Shown here piece by piece: positions 53,312 through 61,307 of a stretch of 64,000 nt of DNA. Each line of letters begins with the position of its first letter. Position 1 is the stretch's first letter. The stretch lies in the NCBI RefSeq assembly GCF_000721235.1, contig NZ_JOFH01000016.1:101254-165253 (forward strand). The letters are read 5' to 3'. The translations under genes were made by a program, and so were the position numbers. This DNA comes from Streptomyces olivaceus. GTDB lineage: Bacteria > Actinomycetota > Actinomycetes > Streptomycetales > Streptomycetaceae. The notes under the pieces were generated by a model. That model saw only the letters and a program-made list of their open reading frames with translations, searched no databases and was not told the origin of the DNA.

Positions 53312-54285
53312 ACGGTGAGGGTAAAGGTCATCCCGCGCCACGTCAGCGAACGCCGGGGCAGGCCTGTTTGCACGTTCAGGCACTTGTTGTTGCTGGAGTA
53401 GTTGCGGATCCAGTAGTCGCCGCTCTCCTGCTTGTCCAGCCACCACAGCTGGTTGTCCGCCTTGGTCCCGTCGCAGTGGAACTCGATGATGGGCGTCCCG
53501 ACCGGACGGGCACCGTACTGACCGAGGTCCATGCAGAGCTTGTCGGTGGTGTTGCGGATCTGGAAGAGCGGAGCGCTGTCGGGACCGCCGCCCTTCTCGT
53601 ACTTCACTTCCAGGTTCCAGTGCTGGTTGTCGCCCTTCGGAACGCAGTTCTCCTGCTGGACCTTGCCGTTGATCTTGCCCTTGCCCTGTCCGAGGATGTC
53701 CGCGCACTGCTTGTTGGTGGTGTTGAAGAGCATGACGTCCATGGCGGGCAGCACCGACTCCTCCTGCGGCTTGCCCCCGCCACCGCCACCACCGTCGCCA
53801 CCACCACCGCCGTTGCCGTCGGCGTCCGACGCCGACGGCTCCGGCTGGGAATCCTCGGCAGGCTCCGACTCGGGCGAACTGGGCAACGTCTCAGGCGTGG
53901 CGTTGGGGCTGGGCGCGAGCGCCGCGCCGGCCTCTTCCGTCTGCTCGGTCGCCTTCGAGGCGACCTGCGGCTTGTACGCGATCCAGATCATCACGAACGC
54001 CAGGCTCAACGCCAGGGCGATACCGAAGAACGTCGCCAACCAGCGAGGCAGAAAGCCGCGTTGAACGTAGGTCCCTTCGACCTCGGTGGGATCGACGCCG
54101 GACCGGCGCACCGCCAGCGTGTACGGCCGCTCCTCCTTCGACCCGAACCAGATCTTCTGCTTCGGCTTCAACGTCGTCTCGACGAACGCCGCCCGCCCCG
54201 GCTCGATCACCCTCAGGCGCACACACGTGGTGCTGCCTGGGTCCACGGTGGCGGACGCGGGCTCCAGGGAAGTCCAAAGGCTCAC
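53308..54285 (-). CDS. Membrane-anchored ricin B-lectin protein, copy 3 (part of N-terminal domain deleted)
   Basis: 325 residues from GTG 54285. After MSLWTSLEPASATVDPGSTT the chain jumps from RLRV to IEPGRAAF, losing about 75 codons in frame relative to copy 2. The membrane helix and the Gly-rich linker are intact. The lectin repeats are present (DNQHW, DNQLWWLDKQ), but the end is a run-on, CLNVQTGLPRRSLTWRG, and the stop overlaps the start of copy 2. The sequence is nearly identical to the other copies over long stretches, so recent duplication with deletion, or misassembly, is likely. Confidence 0.75.
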   Translation of the reverse strand: MSLWTSLEPASATVDPGSTTCVRLRVIEPGRAAFVETTLKPKQKIWFGSKEERPYTLAVRRSGVDPTEVEGTYVQRGFLPRWLATFFGIALALSLAFVMIWIAYKPQVASKATEQTEEAGAALAPSPNATPETLPSSPESEPAEDSQPEPSASDADGNGGGGGDGGGGGGGKPQEESVLPAMDVMLFNTTNKQCADILGQGKGKINGKVQQENCVPKGDNQHWNLEVKYEKGGGPDSAPLFQIRNTTDKLCMDLGQYGARPVGTPIIEFHCDGTKADNQLWWLDKQESGDYWIRNYSSNNKCLNVQTGLPRRSLTWRGMTFTLTV

Positions 54286-54359
54286 GCGGCGACGCTAGTC
54301 GACGGACGTGTCGGCGTCAGGAGGCGCAAGGGCACGGACGGTTGCCCTCGCACACACCG

Positions 54360-55127
54360 CTAATCCATCTCGTCCGTGTGCTCGGTCGCGGACCGCTGGG
54401 CGACGACGGACGGGGCGACGTCGGCCCCGGACTTGAAGGCCGCGCCGTCGTTCACCGCCGCGACCTCGGAGTTCTGCCCCGGGTCCGTGACGGCGGGGCC
54501 GCCGGCGCCGCCGTTGCTGCCCGTCTCCTGGATTCCCCTGCTGTTCTTGTCGAGGTGGCTGGCCTCGTGGGCGAGGATCTCCTCGTTGCCGATGGCCTTC
54601 GGGCCGAGGAACACGTCCATGCCGACCGTCATCGCCTCGGCGCCCATGGCCGCCGTCGCACGCTGGGCGACGGCGTCCGTGTGGACGCGGCCCGCTGCGA
54701 TGTTCGGGTTCTGGTAGAACGACGTCGCCTTGCTGAGGAACGACCCCGGCAGCGGCGAACTCGGCGTCTCCTTGGCGGCGGCCAGCAGCTGGCTCTGTCC
54801 CTCCGGGCTCCGGTCGTCGATCCCGTCGTGCCCGCAGCCGGCGCCGTGCTGGTGTGCCTCCGGGTCGACGCGACGCTGGACGGTGTGCCCGCAGCCGGGA
54901 CCGTGCTGGTGCGCGTCCCGGGCCACGAGACGCTGGACGGCGCTGTTGCCCGCCGAACCCTGCAGCGCCAGGACCGCGGCGGGGGTCATCGGGGTCCCGC
55001 TCGCCCCGACGCGGCCCCCGTTCACCGCGGCGGGTCCGCTCACGGCCCGGTGCGGCACCCGACCGCCCTTCGCACCCTGCTGGTCAGCGGCTTCCTCGTG
55101 AGCGCGCACCGTGGTTCCCTTCGACAC
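54360..55127 (-). CDS. DUF4157 putative metallopeptidase associated with the injection system
   Basis: 255 residues. The HExxH zinc motif is in LAHEASHLDK at residues 187-191, inside the DUF4157 domain (ATSFYQNPNIAAGRVHTD, MTVGMDVFLGP), which is common near extracellular contractile injection genes and often an effector. The N-terminal half has LALQGSAGNSAVQRLVARD and two copies of HQHG(P/A)GCGH at 73-81 and 92-100, possible extra metal sites. There is no signal peptide. It lies in the minus-strand accessory block between the lectins and the coiled-coil gene. Confidence 0.88.
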   Translation of the reverse strand: MSKGTTVRAHEEAADQQGAKGGRVPHRAVSGPAAVNGGRVGASGTPMTPAAVLALQGSAGNSAVQRLVARDAHQHGPGCGHTVQRRVDPEAHQHGAGCGHDGIDDRSPEGQSQLLAAAKETPSSPLPGSFLSKATSFYQNPNIAAGRVHTDAVAQRATAAMGAEAMTVGMDVFLGPKAIGNEEILAHEASHLDKNSRGIQETGSNGGAGGPAVTDPGQNSEVAAVNDGAAFKSGADVAPSVVAQRSATEHTDEMD

Positions 55128-55182
55128 CGGACGTGTGATTACCAGCCCTACTGGAACATCCCCGCCGGCCGACAGGTCTCTG

Positions 55183-55220
55183 AGGGCAACACCGGGGGCA
55201 GCGGCCCCCGGTGTTGCCCT
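55183..55220 (-). terminator. Perfect stem-loop between the coiled-coil and DUF4157 genes
   Basis: A 16-bp perfect stem (AGGGCAACACCGGGGG with its complement) around a 6-base loop. It lies 22 bp past the stop of the coiled-coil gene and should end that transcript, giving the DUF4157 gene its own promoter or only read-through expression. Confidence 0.88.
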
Positions 55221-55241
55221 GCCGGTCGCGGCGGGCCGTGG

Positions 55242-58130
55242 TCAGGCCGAGGCGAGCTGCTTGGCTATCTCGCCCTCCCAGTCCGCCTGCTGGTCCGGGT
55301 CGTTGAGCGAGGCCTCCCACTCCGCCTCCGTCCAGCCGTACTTGGCCGGGCCGCACTTGAGATCCTTGAGGAACTCCCGCATCTCCGCGCGGATGTCGTT
55401 GGGTACGTTCCTTCCCACCGGGACGGCGGGACCGGCCACGCCCGCGTACAGCTCCTGTGCGTTGAACTGCCGCTTGCCCTGCGCGATGGACTTCGTCACC
55501 TTGAACGCCTCCGCCGTCGCGTCGCGCCTCCGGCCGTGCTCGCCGTCCTCGGCCATCTTCTGCTGCTTCGGCTCGGTCTCCTCGGTCCCCTCCTGGGCCA
55601 CCGTGGGGCGGGTGTGCCTGGTGGGATACCGCACCGAGTTGTAGCGCTTCTTGGCCTTCTTGCCGCCCTTGTAAGAGGCGAGACCACCCAGGCTGAGCGC
55701 CGACACACCGCCCGCCACAGCGGTGCCGACCCCGCCACTGACGGCGCCGGCGGCTGCCGCGATCGCCACGGCCCCGGCCGCCGTGCGCGCCGCGTTGCCC
55801 GTCAGGTCGGCGGCACGCTTGCCCAGCCTCCGCTCCTGCTTGTCCACCGCGTAGTCCCGTACGCCGGCCAGGTGCGCCCGCAGCTCGCCCCGGAGGCTTT
55901 CGATGCGGTCCCGCTTGCCCTGGACGGCCTGCAGGGCGTCCTCGTCCCAGTCGCCTGCCGGACCCGACAGCCGGGAGCACTCCTGGGTCAGTTCGTCGTT
56001 CGCCGTCCCCAGGTCGTCGAGGACCTCCTGGAGCCTCCGGGTCCGGGCCGCGGCGACGCCCGCGAAATGCTCCTTGAGCTTCTTGCGCTTGTCGTAGGTG
56101 TCCTTGATGACCAGGCCGTCGCGGATGGCGATCAGCACGGAGAACGCCATGGTGAGGATGCCGCCGGTGGCCCCGAGTGGGGCCACTCCGGACACGTTGT
56201 CGACGTTCCGCACCAGGTTGTCGCCGATCTTCGTGCCGTCGTTGACGCCCATCAGGGCGTTCTGCGTCAGGCCGGCGGACTTCGAATTCAGCTTCTTCCG
56301 GTCCTGGCGGGACTTGATGCCCGTACCCTTGCGCCCCTCGAAGCCGGCCTTGACGTCACGTGCGTCGTTGAAGATTCCGAGGCCGCTGTTGACGACGTTG
56401 ACCCCGGTCTCCACCTGGCCCTGTTGCGCGGTGTCGCGCAGCAGCTCGTCGTTCCCGTGCTTCGCCGCCTCCCCGCGGAGGGGCCCTCCGACGGGCGCGC
56501 TGCCGCGCAGGATCACCGTGTCGGGCCCGTCGATGCGCTGCTTGGCCCTCGTCGCACTGAAGGGCTTCTTGAGCCGCTCCCGCGTCGACTTGCCCGCCTT
56601 CTCCACTCCGGAGGCGGATTCCTCCGCCGCCTTCCTGGCCTCGTCCGCGGCCGTCTTCGCCTGGGCCGAGGCCGTCTTCGCCTCGGCCTCGGTCGTCCCC
56701 GCCTGCGCCCGCGCCCCCGCCGCGCTCGCCACCCGGTCCCGCGCCAGACCTGCCGCCGCCGACTGGTTCCGCAGCGTGTCCGAGGCCGTCTGCACCCTCA
56801 TCCGCGCATCCGCCGCGGCCGCCTGGTGGTTCTTCGCCTCGTCCTGTGCCTTGCCCGCGTCCTCGGCCGCCTTCAATGCCTCACCCGCGTAGCGTGACGC
56901 CGCCCGCTTGGCCTCGGCGGTGTCCGCGGCCGCGGCGTCGGCCTCGTCCGACCGCAGCTTCCGCTCCGCCTCGAACCTCTCGGCCTCGGCCCGTGCCTGC
57001 TTCGCGGTGTCCTCGCACTCCTTGACCTGGCGCTCGGCGTCCGACAGCGCCTTCTTCGCGTCGCCGGCGGCCTCCCCGTGCTCCCCCGCCTTGGCCTCGG
57101 CGTCCGCCGCGTGTTTCAGCGCGTCAGCCGCCTCCTTGGCCCACTGCTGCACCTTCTTCTCGGTCTCGGCCCGCTCCGCCGCCTCGGCTTCGGCCTTCGC
57201 CGCCTGCTGCTGCGCCTCGTCCTCGGCCGCCGCCTTCCGCTCCGCCGCCTCCTGGGCCTCCTTCACCAGCTGCTCGGCCGCACGGGCCTCGGCCTTGAAC
57301 TTCTCGGCCGCCTCCTGAGCGGCCTTCTGCTTGGCCTCGGCGTCCGCGATGTCCGCCGTGTACTTCTCGACGTCGCCCTCGGCGGCCTTCTGCTCGGCCT
57401 CCGCCTTCTCGGCCTGCTGCGTGAACTCCTTCACGGCGTTCTCGGCGGCGGTCGCCTTCTCGCGCGCCGTTCCCTCGTCCGCCTCCCGCGTCGCCGCGGT
57501 CTCCTCGGCCTGCTCCTTCTGCCGTGTCGCTCGCCCGGCGGCCGCCAAGTGCCCCTGCTCGTCCTCCAACGACTGGTTCTGCGCCCGATCCGCGGCCTCG
57601 GCCTGCCGAGTGAACGTGCGCACGTCGCCCCGGGCCGCGTCCGCCTTCTCGCGCGCACCGAGCGCCAGCCCGGACGCGTTCCACGCCTTCTCCGTGGCGC
57701 CCGCCCGGTTCACCGCCGCTTCCGCGGCCCGCTCCTTGTGCTGCCGGGCCTCGTCCTCGGCCGCCTGCTGCTTGGCCTGCGCGTCCTGCTTGGCCTGCGC
57801 GTCGTCCGCCGGCTGCTTGCCCTTGGGGCCGGTCGCCGGCTGCTTGCCCTTGGGGCCGGTCGCCGGCTGTTTCGACCGCTCCTGCTGTGCGGGCTCCACC
57901 ACCGGCGTGATCGCGAGGTCGTCCTCCACCGGGGCGGTGCTCTGCTGCGGGTCCGGGGGTGCGAGGAGCTGACCCGTGCCGGTCGCGCGCTGGATCACCG
58001 AGGCGACGGCCCGGTTCCCCGCCTTCGCCTGCAGGGCGGCCAGGGGTGGTTGGTGTCCCGGCGGGCGGTGGCGGGTGGGCGCCACGCCGGCCGGGCGGTG
58101 TCTCTGCGTTTCCTGCAAGCGGTCCGACAC
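55242..58130 (-). CDS. Long coiled-coil protein with hydrophobic segments, candidate injection-system effector
   Basis: 962 residues. After an N-terminal ALQAKAGNRAVASVIQRATG, like the motif in the DUF4157 protein, and Lys/Gln/Pro repeats (KQPATGPKG twice), about 450 residues are an Ala/Glu/Lys coiled coil (for example EEAEKFKAEARAAEQ-like runs). The C-terminal part has two hydrophobic stretches, GVAPLGATGGILTMAFSVLI and AAGAVAIAAAAGAVSGGVGT, then a charged end. The GTG 58130 has GGAGG 8 bases upstream. The layout (loading-like N-terminus, rod, hydrophobic hairpin) would fit a membrane-acting toxin or a structural rod. This is inference only. Confidence 0.85.
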   Translation of the reverse strand: MSDRLQETQRHRPAGVAPTRHRPPGHQPPLAALQAKAGNRAVASVIQRATGTGQLLAPPDPQQSTAPVEDDLAITPVVEPAQQERSKQPATGPKGKQPATGPKGKQPADDAQAKQDAQAKQQAAEDEARQHKERAAEAAVNRAGATEKAWNASGLALGAREKADAARGDVRTFTRQAEAADRAQNQSLEDEQGHLAAAGRATRQKEQAEETAATREADEGTAREKATAAENAVKEFTQQAEKAEAEQKAAEGDVEKYTADIADAEAKQKAAQEAAEKFKAEARAAEQLVKEAQEAAERKAAAEDEAQQQAAKAEAEAAERAETEKKVQQWAKEAADALKHAADAEAKAGEHGEAAGDAKKALSDAERQVKECEDTAKQARAEAERFEAERKLRSDEADAAAADTAEAKRAASRYAGEALKAAEDAGKAQDEAKNHQAAAADARMRVQTASDTLRNQSAAAGLARDRVASAAGARAQAGTTEAEAKTASAQAKTAADEARKAAEESASGVEKAGKSTRERLKKPFSATRAKQRIDGPDTVILRGSAPVGGPLRGEAAKHGNDELLRDTAQQGQVETGVNVVNSGLGIFNDARDVKAGFEGRKGTGIKSRQDRKKLNSKSAGLTQNALMGVNDGTKIGDNLVRNVDNVSGVAPLGATGGILTMAFSVLIAIRDGLVIKDTYDKRKKLKEHFAGVAAARTRRLQEVLDDLGTANDELTQECSRLSGPAGDWDEDALQAVQGKRDRIESLRGELRAHLAGVRDYAVDKQERRLGKRAADLTGNAARTAAGAVAIAAAAGAVSGGVGTAVAGGVSALSLGGLASYKGGKKAKKRYNSVRYPTRHTRPTVAQEGTEETEPKQQKMAEDGEHGRRRDATAEAFKVTKSIAQGKRQFNAQELYAGVAGPAVPVGRNVPNDIRAEMREFLKDLKCGPAKYGWTEAEWEASLNDPDQQADWEGEIAKQLASA

Positions 58131-58464
58131 GGACAAACCCTCCTGACACCCGTCACCGTCCCCGCCCGCGCGGGGGCAGCGCCCCGGTGCGGGCGGGGCG
58201 ATGCGCGCCCCGGGAACGGGGCTTGATCGCAAGATGACATCCTGGCGAACTGACAGTCGACAGATGATGTTGAATCAGAATCACCGGGTGTCCGCCAGGG
58301 TCCCGGGAGGGAAATGCGCGGGAATCTCCAGGAGTCTGCCCCAACGGGCACTGGCAGGGGCAATGACCGTGCCCCCGGCCCGGCACCCACGGACGTTTCG
58401 GCGGCGGCAACGCGCGCGTGACGCTGAGAAACGTCTTGTCTCGTACCCCCGAGGAGAGCAGAGC
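58131..58464. other. Divergent promoter region between coiled-coil and sheath genes
   Basis: No gene is seen. The stretch GCAAGATGACATCCTGGCGAA to about 58290 is A/T-richer than its surroundings and probably contains the promoter of the sheath operon, which would make a leader of up to 200 bases. I could not identify a specific operator. Confidence 0.45.
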
Positions 58465-60066
58465 ATGCCGTCCTACCTGTCGCCCGGCGTCTACGTCGAG
58501 GAGGTGGCCAGCGGCTCGCGCCCGATCGAGGGGGTGGGCACCTCGGTGGCGGCCTTCGTCGGACTCGCTCCGACCGGCCCGCTGAACGAGCCCACGCTGG
58601 TGACCAACTGGACGCAGTACGTCGCGGCCTTCGGTGACTTCACCGGTGGGTACTACCTCGCGCACTCCGTCTACGGGTTCTTCAACAACGGCGGTTCGGC
58701 CGCCTACGTCGTCCGGGTCGGCGGTTCCGCCGAGGACGCCGCCGGCGGTGCCGTCGACGGCACCGCCTCGCCCGCCGCCGTCACCGGCAGCAGCGCGAAG
58801 GCGCTGACCGCCGCCGAGCCCAAGCAGCTCGGCACGTTCGCCGTGACGGCCAACACCACCGGCCAGAGCGGCCCGCTGACCGTCGAGGTCGCGGACCCCG
58901 AGGGCGAGGGCCCCGCCGAGCGCTTCAAGCTGATCGTCAAGGACGGCGACAAGCCGGTCGAGACCTTCGACGTGAGCGCCAAGAAGGGCAACCGCGCCTA
59001 CGTGGTCACCCAGGTCAAGGAGCGCTCCAAGCTCATCACCGTGACCGAGGCCGCGCCGTCCGCGCAGCTGGTCCGGCCGGAGAACCAGAGCGTGACGCTG
59101 CCCGCGCCGCCGTCCGCCGCCCCCGCCGTTCCGGCCGCGCAGGACGAGGTCGCGCACCCCGGCCCGGCCCAGTACCTCGGCGACTCCTCGGACCGCACCG
59201 GCTTCGGCGGCCTGGAGGCGATCGACGAGATCTCCATGGTCGCGGTGCCGGACCTGATGGCCGCCTACCAGCGCGGTGCGATCGACCTGGAGGCCGTCAA
59301 GGCCGTCCAGCTCGGTCTCATAGCCCACTGCGAGCTGATGGGCGACCGCGTCGCCATCATCGACCCGCCGCCCAGCCAGAACGCCCGCCAGATCCGCGTC
59401 TGGCGCCAGGAGACGGCCGGCTACGACTCCAAGTACGCAGCCCTGTACTACCCCTGGATCAAGTCCTTCGACCCGGCCACCGGCCAGTCGCGCCTGGTCC
59501 CGCCGAGCGGCCACGTCGCCGGCATCTGGGCCCGCAACGACTCCGAGCGCGGTGTGCACAAGGCCCCCGCCAACGAGGTCGTCCGCGGCGCCGTGGACCT
59601 GGAGCTGCAGATCACCCGCGGTGAGCAGGACCTGCTCAACCCGATCGGCGTCAACTGCATCCGCTCCTTCCCGGGCCGCGGCATCCGCGTCTGGGGCGCC
59701 CGCACCCTCTCCTCCGACCCGGCGTGGCGCTACCTGAACATCCGCCGGTACTTCAACTACCTGGAGGAGTCGATCCTGATCGGCACCCAGTGGGTGGTCT
59801 TCGAGCCGAACGACCACAACCTCTGGGCCCGCATCCGCCGCAACGTCTCGGCGTTCCTGGTCAACGAGTGGCGCAGCGGCGCCCTGTTCGGCCAGAGCCC
59901 GACCGAGGCGTACTACGTCAAGTGCGACGAGGAGACCAACCCGCCGGAGTCGGTCGACCTCGGCCGGGTCGTGTGCGAGATCGGCATCGCGCCGGTCAAG
60001 CCCGCCGAGTTCGTGATCTTCCGGCTGGCCCAGTTCTCCAGCGGCAGCGGCGAGCTGGAGGAGTAG
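58465..60066 (+). CDS. cis2: Contractile sheath protein of the injection system
   Basis: 533 residues of the phage tail-sheath family. The N-terminus MPSYLSPGVYVEEVASGSRP is diagnostic, followed by GVGTSVAAFVGLAPTGPLN and FFNNGGSAAYVVRVG. A variable outer domain lies around residues 80-240. The C-terminal sheath domain has INCIRSFPGRGIRVWGART-like NCIRSFPGRGIRVWGART and ends VIFRLAQFSSGSGELEE. It forms the contracting outer tube around the inner tube. GAGGAG lies upstream of the ATG. The inner tube gene follows after a stem-loop. Confidence 0.97.
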   Translation: MPSYLSPGVYVEEVASGSRPIEGVGTSVAAFVGLAPTGPLNEPTLVTNWTQYVAAFGDFTGGYYLAHSVYGFFNNGGSAAYVVRVGGSAEDAAGGAVDGTASPAAVTGSSAKALTAAEPKQLGTFAVTANTTGQSGPLTVEVADPEGEGPAERFKLIVKDGDKPVETFDVSAKKGNRAYVVTQVKERSKLITVTEAAPSAQLVRPENQSVTLPAPPSAAPAVPAAQDEVAHPGPAQYLGDSSDRTGFGGLEAIDEISMVAVPDLMAAYQRGAIDLEAVKAVQLGLIAHCELMGDRVAIIDPPPSQNARQIRVWRQETAGYDSKYAALYYPWIKSFDPATGQSRLVPPSGHVAGIWARNDSERGVHKAPANEVVRGAVDLELQITRGEQDLLNPIGVNCIRSFPGRGIRVWGARTLSSDPAWRYLNIRRYFNYLEESILIGTQWVVFEPNDHNLWARIRRNVSAFLVNEWRSGALFGQSPTEAYYVKCDEETNPPESVDLGRVVCEIGIAPVKPAEFVIFRLAQFSSGSGELEE

Positions 60067-60089
60067 GCGCCGTACGCCTGCGTGACCTC

Positions 60090-60112
60090 GGGCGGCGCCT
60101 CTGGCGCCGCCC
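60090..60112 (+). terminator. Attenuator-like stem-loop between sheath and tube genes
   Basis: GGGCGGCGCC pairs with GGCGCCGCCC around a 3-base loop, 24 bp after the sheath stop and 61 bp before the tube ATG. As the genes are surely co-expressed it is more likely a partial terminator or a 3'-end stabiliser, setting the sheath to tube ratio. Confidence 0.6.
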
Positions 60113-60172
60113 CCGTACACCCTCGTCAAGAAGCCGCAGAGGCTTCGAAAGCTCCAGAAGGACAGCGAACAC

Positions 60173-60619
60173 ATGAGTCTGAACCCGGGTGACTCCCTTA
60201 CTTCACACAATTTCGGTCTGCAGATCGACGGTGTGATGGTCGAGTACCTCGCCGAGGTCAGTGGCCTCACCCTTGAGCAGGACGTCATCAAGTACCCGCA
60301 GAACAACGGCGCGACGGGCAAGAACGAGATCGCGCTGCTGCCGGGCACCCAGAAGGACGGTCAGTGCACCGTCATCCGCGGTATGACCCAGTCGGCGTCG
60401 TTCACCCAGTGGATCAACGACTCGATCAACGGTCGCATGGCCACCGCGCGCAAGAACGCCTCGATCATCATGATGGACTTCGAGGACAACCCGGTGAAGC
60501 GGTACAACCTGCGCAACGCCTGGTGCAGCAAGATCGACACGAGCACGGTGAAGGCGGGCGAGGCCTCCGCGCTGACCGAGACCGTCACCATCGTGTTCGA
60601 AGAACTGGTCATCGAGTAA
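60173..60619 (+). CDS. cis1: Inner tube protein of the injection system (phage T4 gp19-like)
   Basis: 148 residues of the tail-tube family. It begins MSLNPGDSLTSHNFGLQIDG, with VEYLAEVSGLTLEQDVIKY and the C-terminal strand TETVTIVFEELVIE typical of gp19/Hcp-like tube monomers. Hexamer rings of this protein would form the rigid tube that the sheath drives out. GAAGGACAG precedes the ATG. The stop TAA overlaps the next ATG by one base. Confidence 0.96.
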   Translation: MSLNPGDSLTSHNFGLQIDGVMVEYLAEVSGLTLEQDVIKYPQNNGATGKNEIALLPGTQKDGQCTVIRGMTQSASFTQWINDSINGRMATARKNASIIMMDFEDNPVKRYNLRNAWCSKIDTSTVKAGEASALTETVTIVFEELVIE

Positions 60620-61149
60620 TGCGGCGTACGCCTGCCAAGGCACCCGCCGCGGCACAGACCGCGGCGGCGGGAGCGGACTTCCCCCGTTCTGCTCCCGCCG
60701 CCGCGCCGGCGGAGGCGCCGGCCGGTTCTCCGGCCGGCCCTCCCGCCGGGCCCCCTGTCGACGCGGCTCCGCGGCAGCAGCTGCGGACCGAGTTCCCGTT
60801 CGAGCTGCCGCGCGGGTACGTCGACGACTCGGGCACGGTGCACCGGGACGGTGTGATGCGCCTGTCGACGGCACGGGACGAGCTGATCCCGCTGCGCGAC
60901 GTGCGGGTGCAGGAGAACCCGGCCTACCTGTCGGTGGTACTGCTCGGCCGGGTCATCACCCGGCTGGGCACGCTGGCGATGGTGCACGACGGCGTCGTGG
61001 AGAATATGTTCGCCTCCGACCTGGCGTTCCTCCAGGACTTCTACCGCCAGATCAACGCGGAGGGGCACACCCGCGCGGCCGTCGAGTGCCCGCACTGCTC
61101 GGAGCCCTTCGAGGTGGAACTCGGCGGGAGCCGCCTGGGGGAATCGTGA
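60619..61149 (+). CDS. Phage-tail assembly zinc-finger protein
   Basis: 176 residues. The first 55 are a disordered Pro/Ala region. The ordered part, FPFELPRGYVDDSGTVHRDG then VMRLSTARDELIPLRDVRV, matches a small conserved protein found after the tube gene in such loci. VECPHCSEPFEVEL near the end is half of a zinc ribbon (CPHC). It is coupled to the tube gene by TAATG and to the next gene by GTGA. Probable baseplate or tail assembly role; the function in Streptomyces is not known to me. Confidence 0.85.
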   Translation: MRRTPAKAPAAAQTAAAGADFPRSAPAAAPAEAPAGSPAGPPAGPPVDAAPRQQLRTEFPFELPRGYVDDSGTVHRDGVMRLSTARDELIPLRDVRVQENPAYLSVVLLGRVITRLGTLAMVHDGVVENMFASDLAFLQDFYRQINAEGHTRAAVECPHCSEPFEVELGGSRLGES

Positions 61150-61304
61150 CGTACGCGACCGACCGGCTGCATGAGGAGATCGCGTACGTGGCCTACCACT
61201 TCCACTGGGACCTGGAGGCGATCCTGGACCTGGAGCATCAGGACCGCCGCCGGTACACGGACCAGATCGCGTCCCTCGTGACGCGAGGCACGGCGGAGGG
61301 CTGA
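61146..61304 (+). CDS. DUF6760-like small protein of the injection system
   Basis: 52 residues, MTYATDRLHEEIAYVAYHFH then WDLEAILDLEHQDRRRYTDQ. It starts at a GTG that overlaps the previous stop by 4 bases, so it is translated by coupling. It has the size and sequence of a small helical protein (gpE-chaperone-like) that conserved injection-system operons encode between the zinc-finger protein and the next large gene. It matches my memory of DUF6760. Role unknown; a tail-assembly chaperone is possible. Confidence 0.85.
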   Translation: MTYATDRLHEEIAYVAYHFHWDLEAILDLEHQDRRRYTDQIASLVTRGTAEG

Positions 61305-61307
61305 TCG

